Shown piece after piece: positions 18,157-26,268 of a DNA stretch of 64,000 bases. A model generated the notes under the pieces. That model was not told the DNA's origin, searched no databases, and saw only the letters and a program-made list of their open reading frames with translations. Location of the stretch: positions 1 to 64,000 of the forward strand of contig NZ_BOOG01000039.1 of the NCBI RefSeq assembly GCF_016863115.1, in the 5' to 3' direction. Position 1 is the stretch's first letter. Each line of letters starts with the position of its first letter. A program made the translations under genes and the position numbers. Source of the DNA: Sphaerimonospora thailandensis (GTDB taxonomy: Bacteria > Actinomycetota > Actinomycetes > Streptosporangiales > Streptosporangiaceae).

Positions 18157-19461
18157 TCAGCCGGAGATGCGGACGGGGTTGACCAGATCGGCGTAGATCA
18201 GCAGGCCGCCCATGACGACGAGCAGCACGGCCATCACGTACGTCAGCGGCAGCGCCTTGGCGACGTCCACGTACGCGGGCATCGGCCGTCGCCGGATCCG
18301 CGCGATGCCGCGCTTGAGACCCTCCCACAGACCGCCCGCGATGTGGCCGCCGTCCAGCGGAAGCAGCGGGATCAGGTTGAACATGCCGACCGCGAGGTTG
18401 AGCCCGCCGAGCAGGGTGATGAAGATATTGATCTTGCTCTCGACGGGGATGTCCGAAGCGGCGATCTCACCGCCGATGCGGCCCGCGCCGACGATGCCGA
18501 TCGGCCCGTTGGGATCGCGCTTCTCCCCGGAGAACGCCGCCTGCCAGACGCCGACCATCTTCTTCGGAATGTTGAGCATCGCGACCGCGGTGCGTTCGGT
18601 CATGTCCCACATCTGACCCAGCACGTATCCGGGCCCCTGCCGCTCGACCACCAGCGTGGGCGACACGCCGAGGAAGCCCACGTTCTTCTCCACCTTGCCG
18701 GGATCGTCGAGCAACGGCATGTCCTGGGAGATCAGGTCGACGGTGAGGGTCATGCCCCTGCCCGCCCGGTCGATGCCGATGGTCGCGGCGCCGGCGCCGT
18801 GCGCCCGGATGAAGCGGGTGGCGTCCTCCCACGACGCGACCGGCTTTCCCGCCACCGAGGTGATCCGGTCGCCGGGCAGCAGTCCCGCCTTGGCCGCGGG
18901 TGTCGCCGGGTCGGAGTCCCGGCAGTCCCGCTTGGCTGCCTCCGCTGCGGGAATCACGCACTTGGACACCGAGGACACGGTCGGCTTGGTCACCGTCACG
19001 CCGAACCCCATCATCACGATGGCGAACAGCACGAAGGCGAGCACGAAGTTCATCGCCGGGCCGCCGAACATGACGATGACCTTCTGCCACCACGGCTTGC
19101 GGTAGAAGACACGGTTCTCGTCGCCCGGAACGATCTCCTCGGAGGCGACGGCTCGGGCGTTCTCGATCAGACCCTGCCATGGGCCGGTCGAGACGCTCCG
19201 CAGTTTGTTGGGATCGTCCGACGGCCGGGGCGGCAGCATGCCGACCATGCGGATGTAGCCCCCGAGCGGAATCCACTTGATCCCGTACTCGGTCTCACCT
19301 CGCCTTCGGGACCACATGGTGGGCCCGAAACCGACCATGTACTGGGTGACCCGGACGTTGAACAGCTTGGCCGGGACGAGATGGCCGATCTCATGCAGCC
19401 CGATGGAGAGCAGCAACCCGACGAAGATGACCACGAATCCGGCTACGGAGAGCCAGTACAT
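18157..19461 (-). CDS. rseP: RIP metalloprotease, RseP/Rip1-type site-2 protease
   Basis: Membrane zinc protease that cleaves transmembrane anti-sigma factors, 434 residues. The first helix carries HEIGH at residues 23-27. A PDZ domain is centred near residue 190 (AAKAGLLPGDRITSVAGKPV), and the second catalytic motif is LLPLDGGHIAGG. A C-terminal membrane segment (VMAVLLVVMGGLLIYADLV) follows. ATG 19461 sits directly before the first helix. Actinobacteria usually keep this gene between dxr and ispG; neither is present here. MmcQ follows at once. Confidence 0.92.
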   Translation of the reverse strand: MYWLSVAGFVVIFVGLLLSIGLHEIGHLVPAKLFNVRVTQYMVGFGPTMWSRRRGETEYGIKWIPLGGYIRMVGMLPPRPSDDPNKLRSVSTGPWQGLIENARAVASEEIVPGDENRVFYRKPWWQKVIVMFGGPAMNFVLAFVLFAIVMMGFGVTVTKPTVSSVSKCVIPAAEAAKRDCRDSDPATPAAKAGLLPGDRITSVAGKPVASWEDATRFIRAHGAGAATIGIDRAGRGMTLTVDLISQDMPLLDDPGKVEKNVGFLGVSPTLVVERQGPGYVLGQMWDMTERTAVAMLNIPKKMVGVWQAAFSGEKRDPNGPIGIVGAGRIGGEIAASDIPVESKINIFITLLGGLNLAVGMFNLIPLLPLDGGHIAGGLWEGLKRGIARIRRRPMPAYVDVAKALPLTYVMAVLLVVMGGLLIYADLVNPVRISG

Positions 19462-19662
19462 CAGCGCGTACCCCCGCGTCGGAGAAGCCGCCTTGCCATG
19501 CGTCGCACTCTTCGAGGGTAGCCGACGGAGGCGTAAGGGGAGCGTGTGCCGACGTGTTTGGGGTACCCGTCCCTCGACCTCCGCTTGACCAAATGGAGAC
19601 ACTTCGTTGACACTGCGGAGCCGTTCGATCACCCTTTGATAAACCACCCAGAGGGGAGCGTC

Positions 19663-20268
19663 TTGATCCGGATCCTGGTTGCCGAGCACCTTCCGTTGGT
19701 ACGGCGCGGCCTGGTGGCCTCGCTCGACGGCGAGAGCGACCTCGCCGTGGTCGCCGACGTCGGTTCGGCGGAGGACATCGTCCCCGCCGCCCTCGACGTC
19801 CGACCCGACGCCGCGGTCATCGACGTCGACCTGCCCGGCGTGGGCGGGCTCGACATCGCCGCCCGGCTCGGCGAGAAGGTTCCCGACTGCCGGGTGCTGA
19901 TCCTTTCGGCCCAGCCCAACCCCGGCCACGTGAAGCGGGCGTTCGCCGCCGGAGTCCTCGGCTACATGAGCATCGAGATCGGGCCGGACCAACTCGCCGA
20001 CGGCATCCGCCAGATGATCTCCGGGCGCCGGGTGCTCGACACCGATCTCGCCGTCGCCGCGCTCGAGGCGGCGGAGAATCCGCTGACCCCTCGCGAGCTC
20101 GACGTGCTCCGGATCGCCGCCGGAGGCGCTCGGTCCAAGGAAATCGCCGAGCAGCTGTGTCTGTCGGTCGGCACGGTGCGCAACCACCTCTCCCGCATCC
20201 TCTACAAGACGGGCGCACGCAACCGGGTGGACGCCGTACGCATCGCCGGCGACGCCGGCTGGCTCTGA
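19663..20268 (+). CDS. NarL/LuxR-type regulator with a degenerate receiver domain
   Basis: Two-domain protein of about 201 residues. The receiver keeps the phospho-acceptor position Asp54 (VIDVDLPG), but the acidic pair after strand 1 is reduced to VAEHLP, and the conserved switch lysine is missing (GYMSIEIG instead of a GYLLK-type motif). Phosphorylation is therefore doubtful. The C terminus is a LuxR helix-turn-helix (LTPRELDVLRIAAGG, SVGTVRNHLSRI). TTG at 19663 follows GAGGGGAG. It is convergent with the LanKC-like gene, nine bases away, recalling the atypical regulator RamR beside ramC. Confidence 0.85.
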   Translation: MIRILVAEHLPLVRRGLVASLDGESDLAVVADVGSAEDIVPAALDVRPDAAVIDVDLPGVGGLDIAARLGEKVPDCRVLILSAQPNPGHVKRAFAAGVLGYMSIEIGPDQLADGIRQMISGRRVLDTDLAVAALEAAENPLTPRELDVLRIAAGGARSKEIAEQLCLSVGTVRNHLSRILYKTGARNRVDAVRIAGDAGWL

Positions 20269-20277
20269 TTCGTCGCC

Positions 20278-22293
20278 CTACCAGGACCTCTCGGACGCAG
20301 CCACGACCCGCAGGCCGGACGGCCGGCTCCTCTCCCGCCGGGCGGGCGGGGCGCCCCCCAGGAACGGCAACCCCACCGGCTCGTCGTGCAGCGCCGCACC
20401 GACCGACAGCAGAACGCCCGCCGTACCCGTGGCGAGGTCCATCGAGAGCCGCAGCAGCCGCTCGCCGGGGAACGCGAGGTGTCCTCGGAAACCGACCGCG
20501 TGCCAGGAAAGGGCGGCGAGCTGACGGCCGGTCTCCTCATCCTCACGGCCCCAGCCGCCCGCGCGGTCGCGGCACAGGTACGCGATGATCCCGGCCCGGC
20601 CGCCGAACAGCCCGGGCTGGAAGTACAGGTGCGCCCTGGCGGCCCGGTCGAGGCGCGCCCGCGCCGCCGCGAGCTCCGGATCCGGCCGGTAGTGCAGGAA
20701 CTCCCCCAGCACCCAGGCCACGCCCACGCTGCCCCGGTCGAGATGCGGCGTGGCCCTCCGGTCCCCCTCCCGACCTCCCGCATCGACCCGCAACGACCCG
20801 TCGGCCTGAGCCACGCAACGACGCAGATCTCGGCGAAGCGCCAGCTCCGCCTGAGTGAGCCACTGGACGTCCCCCGTCCGCTCGAACATCCGGACGAACA
20901 GCAGGGCCGGGCCGGTTGTTCCGTACATCAGTCCCGGGCAGCCGTCGGACGCCTCATCGTTCAACCGGTCGGCCACGATGGCGGCGGTGCGCAGCGCCCC
21001 GTCGAGATCGCCGAGATACGCCTGGCTGAGCGCGATGCCGGACAGTCCCCCGTACAGATCGACGCCGAGCGGCCGGCGGCGCCCTGTCCCGGCCATGTCG
21101 AGCACCTCCTGTGCCTCCTCGTGCCGGCCCAGGTGGGCCAGCGCGTGGGCGACACCGTGCAGCCCGTCGTAGAACCCCGGCCCGAGCCGAGGTCCGCGCC
21201 CACGGACCCGGTCGATCAGCCACTGCTCGTGCTCGGGAAACCGGCCGGCTCCGGTGGCGTGCAGGGCGTAGAGCACCCCGGCCGCGCCATGTGCCAGGCC
21301 GAGGCCGCCGCCGTCACCGTCGAACTGTGCGACGTCACCGGGGAACAGCCGGTCATCGCGGCCGGGCGTGGCCGACGCCAGGATGGCCCGCCTCATCGAG
21401 TCACGCATCCGCCGCCAGCCTGCTGTGGGCGGCTTCGTCGCAAATCTCGTGCCGCATCCGGCGATCCTCACCGCCGGGCGCAGGAAGCTCTCACGGATGG
21501 GGAACAGCTCACCGATCACTTCGGCCAGTTCCGCGGGCTTCCCCCGGTCCAAAGCGAACAGTTCGGTGAGCGGAAGGAAGAGTGCGAGCCGCAGGCAGGC
21601 CAGCGCGTACCGGTCGGCGTCGAGGCCGCCTGCTCCCGGCGGCACGATCCCCGACGGCGACGCGAACGCGGGATCGTCCTGTCCGCTCCCGGCCGACTCC
21701 GTGATGGGCCGGGCCGCCCCGAAGCCGACCAGCGTGACGCCACCGTCCGGCCGGACGATGACGTCCGCCGGGCTCAGCCCGCCGTGCACCAACTCGTGCG
21801 CATGAACCTTCCCGACGACGTCCTCGACCTTCGCGCAAACAGCCGTCGCCCACTCCACGTACTCCGCCAGACGGCCCTCTGCGTCCCTCTCAGAGTCGCT
21901 CGTCCCCGCGGCGGTCAGTGGATGGCGCGCGGCGAGAGCCGCGCCCAGCGACTCTCCTGGGACGTGTTCCAGCACGAGGAACCGGCGTCCGCCGGCGGAC
22001 AGGCGCCCCTTCAGCTCTGGGGCCACGCCCAGCCCGGCGAGCCGTGCGAGCGCCTCGCCCTCGCGCTCCCGCCCGACCTCCTTCAACACCATCCGCTCCC
22101 CCGTGTCCGGGTGGACGGCCAGGTAGACGCCTCCGCCGTCACTCTCGCGCAGCACCGCGTCGATTCGGTACGGCAGGCCTTCCGGCGGCCTGCTCCCTGA
22201 CCGCGGACAAGAGGTCAGGCGGGGAGGACATGGCGTAGGAGAGTCGTAGAAGACGGGATCTGTACGGCAGTAGAGCTCGTATCGGTTCTCCAC
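20278..22293 (-). CDS. LanKC-like protein (RamC type) lacking the lyase domain, with a pseudokinase
   Basis: 671 residues against about 850-900 for class III lanthipeptide synthetases. Residues 1-20 (MENRYELYC, FYDSPTP) match the LanKC N terminus, but the following ~170-residue lyase domain is missing. The kinase-like domain begins at once (PYRIDAVLRESDGGGVYLA). Lys71 is kept. The HRD-type Asp is Gly172 (HGGLSP), the metal-binding Asn is Asp177, and the DFG-type Asp is Gly190 (LVGFG), so phosphotransfer is unlikely. Residues about 330-645 form a LanC-like cyclase barrel (YDGLHGVAHALAHLG, LYGGLSGIALSQ, LFGGRAGIIAYL) without the Cys-Cys-His zinc site, as in class III. GTG 22293 has GGGAGG seven bases upstream. 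Preceded by a small peptide ORF. Confidence 0.8.
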   Translation of the reverse strand: MENRYELYCRTDPVFYDSPTPCPPRLTSCPRSGSRPPEGLPYRIDAVLRESDGGGVYLAVHPDTGERMVLKEVGREREGEALARLAGLGVAPELKGRLSAGGRRFLVLEHVPGESLGAALAARHPLTAAGTSDSERDAEGRLAEYVEWATAVCAKVEDVVGKVHAHELVHGGLSPADVIVRPDGGVTLVGFGAARPITESAGSGQDDPAFASPSGIVPPGAGGLDADRYALACLRLALFLPLTELFALDRGKPAELAEVIGELFPIRESFLRPAVRIAGCGTRFATKPPTAGWRRMRDSMRRAILASATPGRDDRLFPGDVAQFDGDGGGLGLAHGAAGVLYALHATGAGRFPEHEQWLIDRVRGRGPRLGPGFYDGLHGVAHALAHLGRHEEAQEVLDMAGTGRRRPLGVDLYGGLSGIALSQAYLGDLDGALRTAAIVADRLNDEASDGCPGLMYGTTGPALLFVRMFERTGDVQWLTQAELALRRDLRRCVAQADGSLRVDAGGREGDRRATPHLDRGSVGVAWVLGEFLHYRPDPELAAARARLDRAARAHLYFQPGLFGGRAGIIAYLCRDRAGGWGREDEETGRQLAALSWHAVGFRGHLAFPGERLLRLSMDLATGTAGVLLSVGAALHDEPVGLPFLGGAPPARRERSRPSGLRVVAASERSW

Positions 22294-22339
22294 GTTCTCG
22301 CCTCCCGGACGCCTGCGAAAGCCTTACTCCGCGAGGATG

Positions 22340-22423
22340 TCAAGCAGGCGCGCCCGGGACCAGTGACCATTGGACACGGAAAGAACATGACTCGCTACAG
22401 TGAGTGTCCATTGAACTCGTCAT
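22340..22423 (-). CDS. 27-residue peptide ORF upstream of the LanKC-like gene
   Basis: Encodes MTSSMDTHCSESCSF followed by RVQWSLVPGAPA. The ribosome site GGAGGAG four bases before the ATG is among the strongest in the region. It lies 46 bases before the LanKC-like start and 55 after the phosphatase stop, all on one strand. Ser, Thr and two Cys in the first half would suit a lanthipeptide precursor, but the usual class III leader motif (ILDLQ-like) is absent. It may instead be a regulatory leader peptide. Too short for routine gene calling. Confidence 0.5.
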   Translation of the reverse strand: MTSSMDTHCSESCSFRVQWSLVPGAPA

Positions 22424-22478
22424 GGGTCTCCTCCGGACCGGTAGGGGCTCCGGCATACGGGGAGATTCGCCGGAAGAA

Positions 22479-23591
22479 TTACGGGCGCCAGATCAGCACG
22501 AGAGCGCAGTCGTCGTTGTGGCCGGAGGTCATCGACTGCACCAGATGCCGCGCGCGGTCGCGGAACCCCGAGGGCAGCAGCCGCTCGGCCTCGCCCAGCA
22601 GCCGGTCCAGCCCGGAGTCGATGTCCCGGCCCGGCTGCTCGATGAGCCCGTCGGTGAACAGCATGAGGGCGTCCCCCTTGCGCAACACCCCGCTGTCGGG
22701 CTCGCAGTGCAGGTCGGGGACGACGCCGAGCACGACGCCCTTGGCCGTCGACACCCGCCAGGTGCCCGATCCCGAGTCGAACTTCACCACCGGCGGATGG
22801 CCCGCCGAGGTGATCGTGTATCCGCCGGTGGACAGGTCCAGCGTGAGGTGGACGGCGGTGACGAATCCCTCATCCCCGAGCTGGCGGTGCAGGTAGGTGT
22901 TGCAGGCGCCCAGGAAGTCGTCGACCGAACCGAGCAGGCCGCCGAAGGCGCCGGAGAGCATGAGCGCACGCGTTCCCGCGTCCACACCCTTGCCGGAGAC
23001 GTCGACGAGCGCCATCTCGACGCGATCGCCGTCACGGGTGGAGACGATGAAGTCTCCGCCGAAGGACGACCCGCCGGCCTGCTTGAGCACCACCTTGCCG
23101 TCCCAGTCCTTGGGCAGCGACGGCAGGTCGCTCTGCCGCTTGAGCCGGTCGCGCAGCTCCAGCAGCATGGCGTCGCCACGCAGCCCCTGCACGCCGAGCT
23201 TGCCGCGGGTGCGGGCCATCAGCCAGGCCAGCACGGCCGTGAAACCCATCGTGATCAGCAGGCCCGCGCCCACGTTCCCCGGTCCCCGGACCGACCATAC
23301 GTAGGCCAGGGAGACGACGACGGAGCACAGCAGGATGGCCAGGCTGCGCAGCCGCAGTTGGAGGCCGCCGATGAGCGTGATCAGGATGAGCAGCGACGGG
23401 GAGAACCAGTAGGAGGAGACCTCGGCGTCGAGCACGCCGATGACCAGGGTGATCGCGCTCAGGGCGATGAGTAGGTTCCGGTCCTTGGACGAACTCTTCC
23501 TGACAAAACGGACCAACGGCACCAAGAGCGGCACTCGTACGAGAAGTGCGCGAAGCCGCGGAGGGATCAGCGGCGCCGGTCGGGAACTCAT
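22479..23591 (-). CDS. Membrane-anchored PP2C-family serine/threonine phosphatase
   Basis: 370 residues. A basic N terminus is followed by about four membrane segments between residues 38 and 135 (LLIALSAITLVIGVL, LLILITLIGGL, LAILLCSVVVSLAYVW, GAGLLITMGFTAVLAWLM). The SpoIIE-type phosphatase domain covers about 160-368, with GGDFIVS, LVDVSGKGV, MLFTDGLIE and HNDDCALVLI. The metal-binding aspartates are present. ATG 23591 follows GAGG. It lies upstream of the 27-residue peptide ORF and the LanKC-like gene on the same strand, so one transcript is likely. Divergent from the Eis-type gene. Confidence 0.88.
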   Translation of the reverse strand: MSSRPAPLIPPRLRALLVRVPLLVPLVRFVRKSSSKDRNLLIALSAITLVIGVLDAEVSSYWFSPSLLILITLIGGLQLRLRSLAILLCSVVVSLAYVWSVRGPGNVGAGLLITMGFTAVLAWLMARTRGKLGVQGLRGDAMLLELRDRLKRQSDLPSLPKDWDGKVVLKQAGGSSFGGDFIVSTRDGDRVEMALVDVSGKGVDAGTRALMLSGAFGGLLGSVDDFLGACNTYLHRQLGDEGFVTAVHLTLDLSTGGYTITSAGHPPVVKFDSGSGTWRVSTAKGVVLGVVPDLHCEPDSGVLRKGDALMLFTDGLIEQPGRDIDSGLDRLLGEAERLLPSGFRDRARHLVQSMTSGHNDDCALVLIWRP

Positions 23592-23721
23592 GATGGCCTC
23601 GACTGTATCCCCCCGGCCCAGGTGAGGGCACCCCTTTGACCAACAGCTTGATCGTTGAGTATGGGATGCCGGGATGGATATTGTGTGGCACTCCGCCGCC
23701 GACCACTCCTACTGTGCTCTG

Positions 23722-24951
23722 GTGACTGTCACCGTTCGTCCCATCGGCGAAGCCGAATGGCCCGATTTCACGGCCCTGCACCTCGAGGCGTTCAACGCCT
23801 CCTCCCCTCCCGAGGCCGTCGAGCGCTGGCGGGGGCTCTTCGAGTTCGACCGGTCCCTGGCGGCCTTCGACGGCGACCTGATGGTCGGCGGCGCCGCCGC
23901 GCTGTCGTTCACGATGACCGTCCCCGGCGGGCCGGTCCCGGTCGCGGGAGTCACCGCCGTCGAAGTGCTCCCCTCACACCGCCGCCGCGGCGTGCTGTCG
24001 GCCCTGATGGCCCGGCAGCTCCACGACATCCACGAACAGGGACGCGAGGCCGTCGCGGCGCTGTACGCGAGCGAGGCCGCCATCTACGGCCGCTTCGGGT
24101 ACGGCAGGGCCGCCGACAGCCTCTTCTTCCGGATCCCCACGCACCGCTCGGCCTTCGTCCCGGACGCTCCGGTCGACCCCGCGCTGCGACTGCGCGTGGC
24201 CCGGCCCGCCGACGCCCTCGACGACCTGCGGCGGGTCTTCGAGACCGTACGGCCGGAGCGGCCCGGGCTGTACGAGCGGTCGGAGGCCCGATGGCGGTAC
24301 GACGTCATCGCCGACGAGGAGTACGACCGCCGCGGGGCAGGCCCGCTGCGCTGCATGATCGCGGAAGACGCGGCAGGGCCGCGCGGCTACGCCCTCTTCC
24401 GCGTCGCGGGAAAGTTCACCGACCATGACGTGCCGGACGGCGAGGTACGGCTCGCCGAGCTGTTCGCCACCGACCCGGCGGCGTACGCGCTGGTCTGGCG
24501 GAGCGTGCTCGACCGGGACCTGTGCTCCCGGGTCCACGCCTGGAGCCGGCCGGCGGACGACCCGATCGTTCACCTCCTGGCCGAGCCGCGGCACCTCAAC
24601 GCGGGATGGCTGGACGATCTGTGGATCCGCCTCGTCGACGTGGACCGGGCGCTCGCGTCCCGCGCCTACGCCGCCCCCGCCGACCTCGTGATCGAGGTCG
24701 CCGACGAGCTGTGCCCGTGGAACGCGGGTCGCCGGCGGCTGATCACCGCGAAAGGCTCGTGCGAGCGGACCGGCGATCCCGCCGACCTCACACTGCCGGT
24801 CTCCGCGCTGGGCGCCGCCTACCTGGGCGGCCGGCCGCTCACGCCGCTCGCCGCCGCCGGGCTGGTACGGGAACACCGCGAGGGCGCACTGCGTGAACTG
24901 TCCACGGCGATGTCGTGGGAGCCCGAACCGTGGGGTGGTCTGGTCTTCTGA
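23722..24951 (+). CDS. Eis-family GNAT N-acetyltransferase
   Basis: About 409 residues, matching the Eis layout. An N-terminal GNAT domain holds the acetyl-CoA loop VEVLPSHRRRGVLSALM. A second degenerate GNAT domain follows, and a C-terminal sterol-carrier-like domain ends in WGGLVF, whose terminal Phe carboxylate serves in catalysis in Eis. Known members acetylate aminoglycosides or polyamines; the substrate here is unknown. GTG 23722 may be leaderless, since TACTGT ends six bases before it. An in-frame ATG at 23674 is an alternative. Confidence 0.85.
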   Translation: MTVTVRPIGEAEWPDFTALHLEAFNASSPPEAVERWRGLFEFDRSLAAFDGDLMVGGAAALSFTMTVPGGPVPVAGVTAVEVLPSHRRRGVLSALMARQLHDIHEQGREAVAALYASEAAIYGRFGYGRAADSLFFRIPTHRSAFVPDAPVDPALRLRVARPADALDDLRRVFETVRPERPGLYERSEARWRYDVIADEEYDRRGAGPLRCMIAEDAAGPRGYALFRVAGKFTDHDVPDGEVRLAELFATDPAAYALVWRSVLDRDLCSRVHAWSRPADDPIVHLLAEPRHLNAGWLDDLWIRLVDVDRALASRAYAAPADLVIEVADELCPWNAGRRRLITAKGSCERTGDPADLTLPVSALGAAYLGGRPLTPLAAAGLVREHREGALRELSTAMSWEPEPWGGLVF

Positions 24952-24981
24952 CGTCGGAATCTTCCGGGTAGGGTTCGGGAC

Positions 24982-25173
24982 ATGGCACTGCAGAGCTTGC
25001 AGATCACGGCGCTCACCGCGATGCGGGCCCGGGACGTGTCCCGACCGAAACCGGAGGAGCAGAAGGCGGCCGACGACCGCCCCCTGCGGGACGAGACGTC
25101 CCGGCGGGACTTCCGCCGGGACGCCAGGAGCACGGCCTATGGAAGGGGCGGGATCTCGCCCGTCGTCTCGTAG
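24982..25173 (+). CDS. Small conserved-looking protein, 63 residues
   Basis: Starts MALQSLQITALTAMRARDVSRP and continues as a highly charged, Arg/Asp-rich tail; here given as MALQSLQITAL then TAMRARDVSRP. TAGGGT six bases before the ATG suggests a leaderless transcript. I recall similar short proteins beside rpiB in other actinomycetes, but the function is unknown. Its last 37 bases overlap the end of the convergent rpiB. Confidence 0.55.
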   Translation: MALQSLQITALTAMRARDVSRPKPEEQKAADDRPLRDETSRRDFRRDARSTAYGRGGISPVVS

Positions 25174-25604
25174 CCGGAGAGCTGCCCGATCCTGCGGGCA
25201 TGCCGCTGCGCACCCGAGAACGGCGTCGTCAGAAAGATCTCCACGAAGCGGACCGCCTCCTCCGGCGTGTGCATGCGCGCGCCGAGACTGATGACATTGG
25301 CGTCGTTGTGCTCCCTGGCGAGCTTCGCGGTGTCCTCGTTCCAGGCGAGGGCCGCCCGGATGCCGCGCACCTTGTTCGCGGCGATCTGCTCACCGTTCCC
25401 CGAGCCGCCGATCACGACGCCGAGGCTGCCCGGATCGTCGGCGACGCCGCGGGCGGCGCGCAGCACGAACGGCGGGTAGTCGTCCTCCGCGTCGTAGACG
25501 GACGGACCGCAGTCCTCCACCTCGTGGCCCTGCTGCTTCAGCCAGTCGGCCAGGTGGTTCTTCAGTTCGTAGCCGGCATGGTCGGCACCGATGTAGACAC
25601 GCAC
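25137..25604 (-). CDS. rpiB: Ribose-5-phosphate isomerase B
   Basis: Interconverts ribose-5-phosphate and ribulose-5-phosphate in the pentose phosphate pathway. 155 residues. The signature GADHAG gives Asp8 and His9. The catalytic base is Glu72 in GGSGNGEQIAANKVRG, which is the actinobacterial arrangement in place of the Cys used by the E. coli enzyme. Convergent with the preceding small gene. Confidence 0.95.
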   Translation of the reverse strand: MRVYIGADHAGYELKNHLADWLKQQGHEVEDCGPSVYDAEDDYPPFVLRAARGVADDPGSLGVVIGGSGNGEQIAANKVRGIRAALAWNEDTAKLAREHNDANVISLGARMHTPEEAVRFVEIFLTTPFSGAQRHARRIGQLSGYETTGEIPPLP

Positions 25605-25773
25605 AGCCCAAGTTTCGCAGTCTCCGCGTGCGCGTGGGACGCCGGGCCCGGACTAGAGTAAGCGGCGAGAACGGCATCCGGTCCTTACGACCGGCGGCGC
25701 ACCGCCCCAGCCAACGAGCCCGGCCAACGGAACCGGCCAACGTCCGGTGAAGGCTCAGCCGAACAGGAGCATC

Positions 25774-26262
25774 ATGCGCGAGATCCGCAGCGTCGGCGAT
25801 CCGGTCCTGCGCACCCCGGCCGAGCCGGTCACGGACTTCGACCGGGAGCTTCGGCGCCTCATCGACGAGATGTTCTCGGTGATGTACGCGGCCGAAGGGG
25901 TGGGCCTGGCCGGTCCGCAGATCGGCGTGGGCAGGCGGCTGTTCGTCTACGACATCACGAATCGCAAGGGCCACCTGATCAATCCCGAGCTCACGATCGA
26001 CGATCCGGAGCAGATCGTCGAGGAGGAGGGCTGCCTGTCGGTGCCGAGCAGGCAGACGGGCAAGCCGCTGTACGCGCCGACGGCCCGCGCGGCCGGAGTC
26101 ACGGTCCGCGGCCTCGACAGGCTCGGCCGTCCCGTCACCGTCAGGGCCAGGGGCATGCTCGCCCGGTGCTTCCAGCACGAGTACGACCATCTCGAGGGGA
26201 CCCTGTACGTCGACAGGCTCACCAAGGAGGAGCGCAGGAAGATCCTCCTCCAGGCGCCCTGA
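25774..26262 (+). CDS. def: Peptide deformylase
   Basis: Removes the formyl group from nascent proteins. 162 residues with all three motifs: GVGLAGPQIG (42-51), EGCLSVP with Cys87, and QHEYDH with His135, Glu136 and His139 as metal ligands and base. ATG 25774 has CAGGAG four bases upstream; a GTG at 25747 is in frame but lacks a site. Convergent with the aldehyde dehydrogenase, with six bases between stops. Confidence 0.95.
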   Translation: MREIRSVGDPVLRTPAEPVTDFDRELRRLIDEMFSVMYAAEGVGLAGPQIGVGRRLFVYDITNRKGHLINPELTIDDPEQIVEEEGCLSVPSRQTGKPLYAPTARAAGVTVRGLDRLGRPVTVRARGMLARCFQHEYDHLEGTLYVDRLTKEERRKILLQAP

Positions 26263-26268
26263 CTCCCC

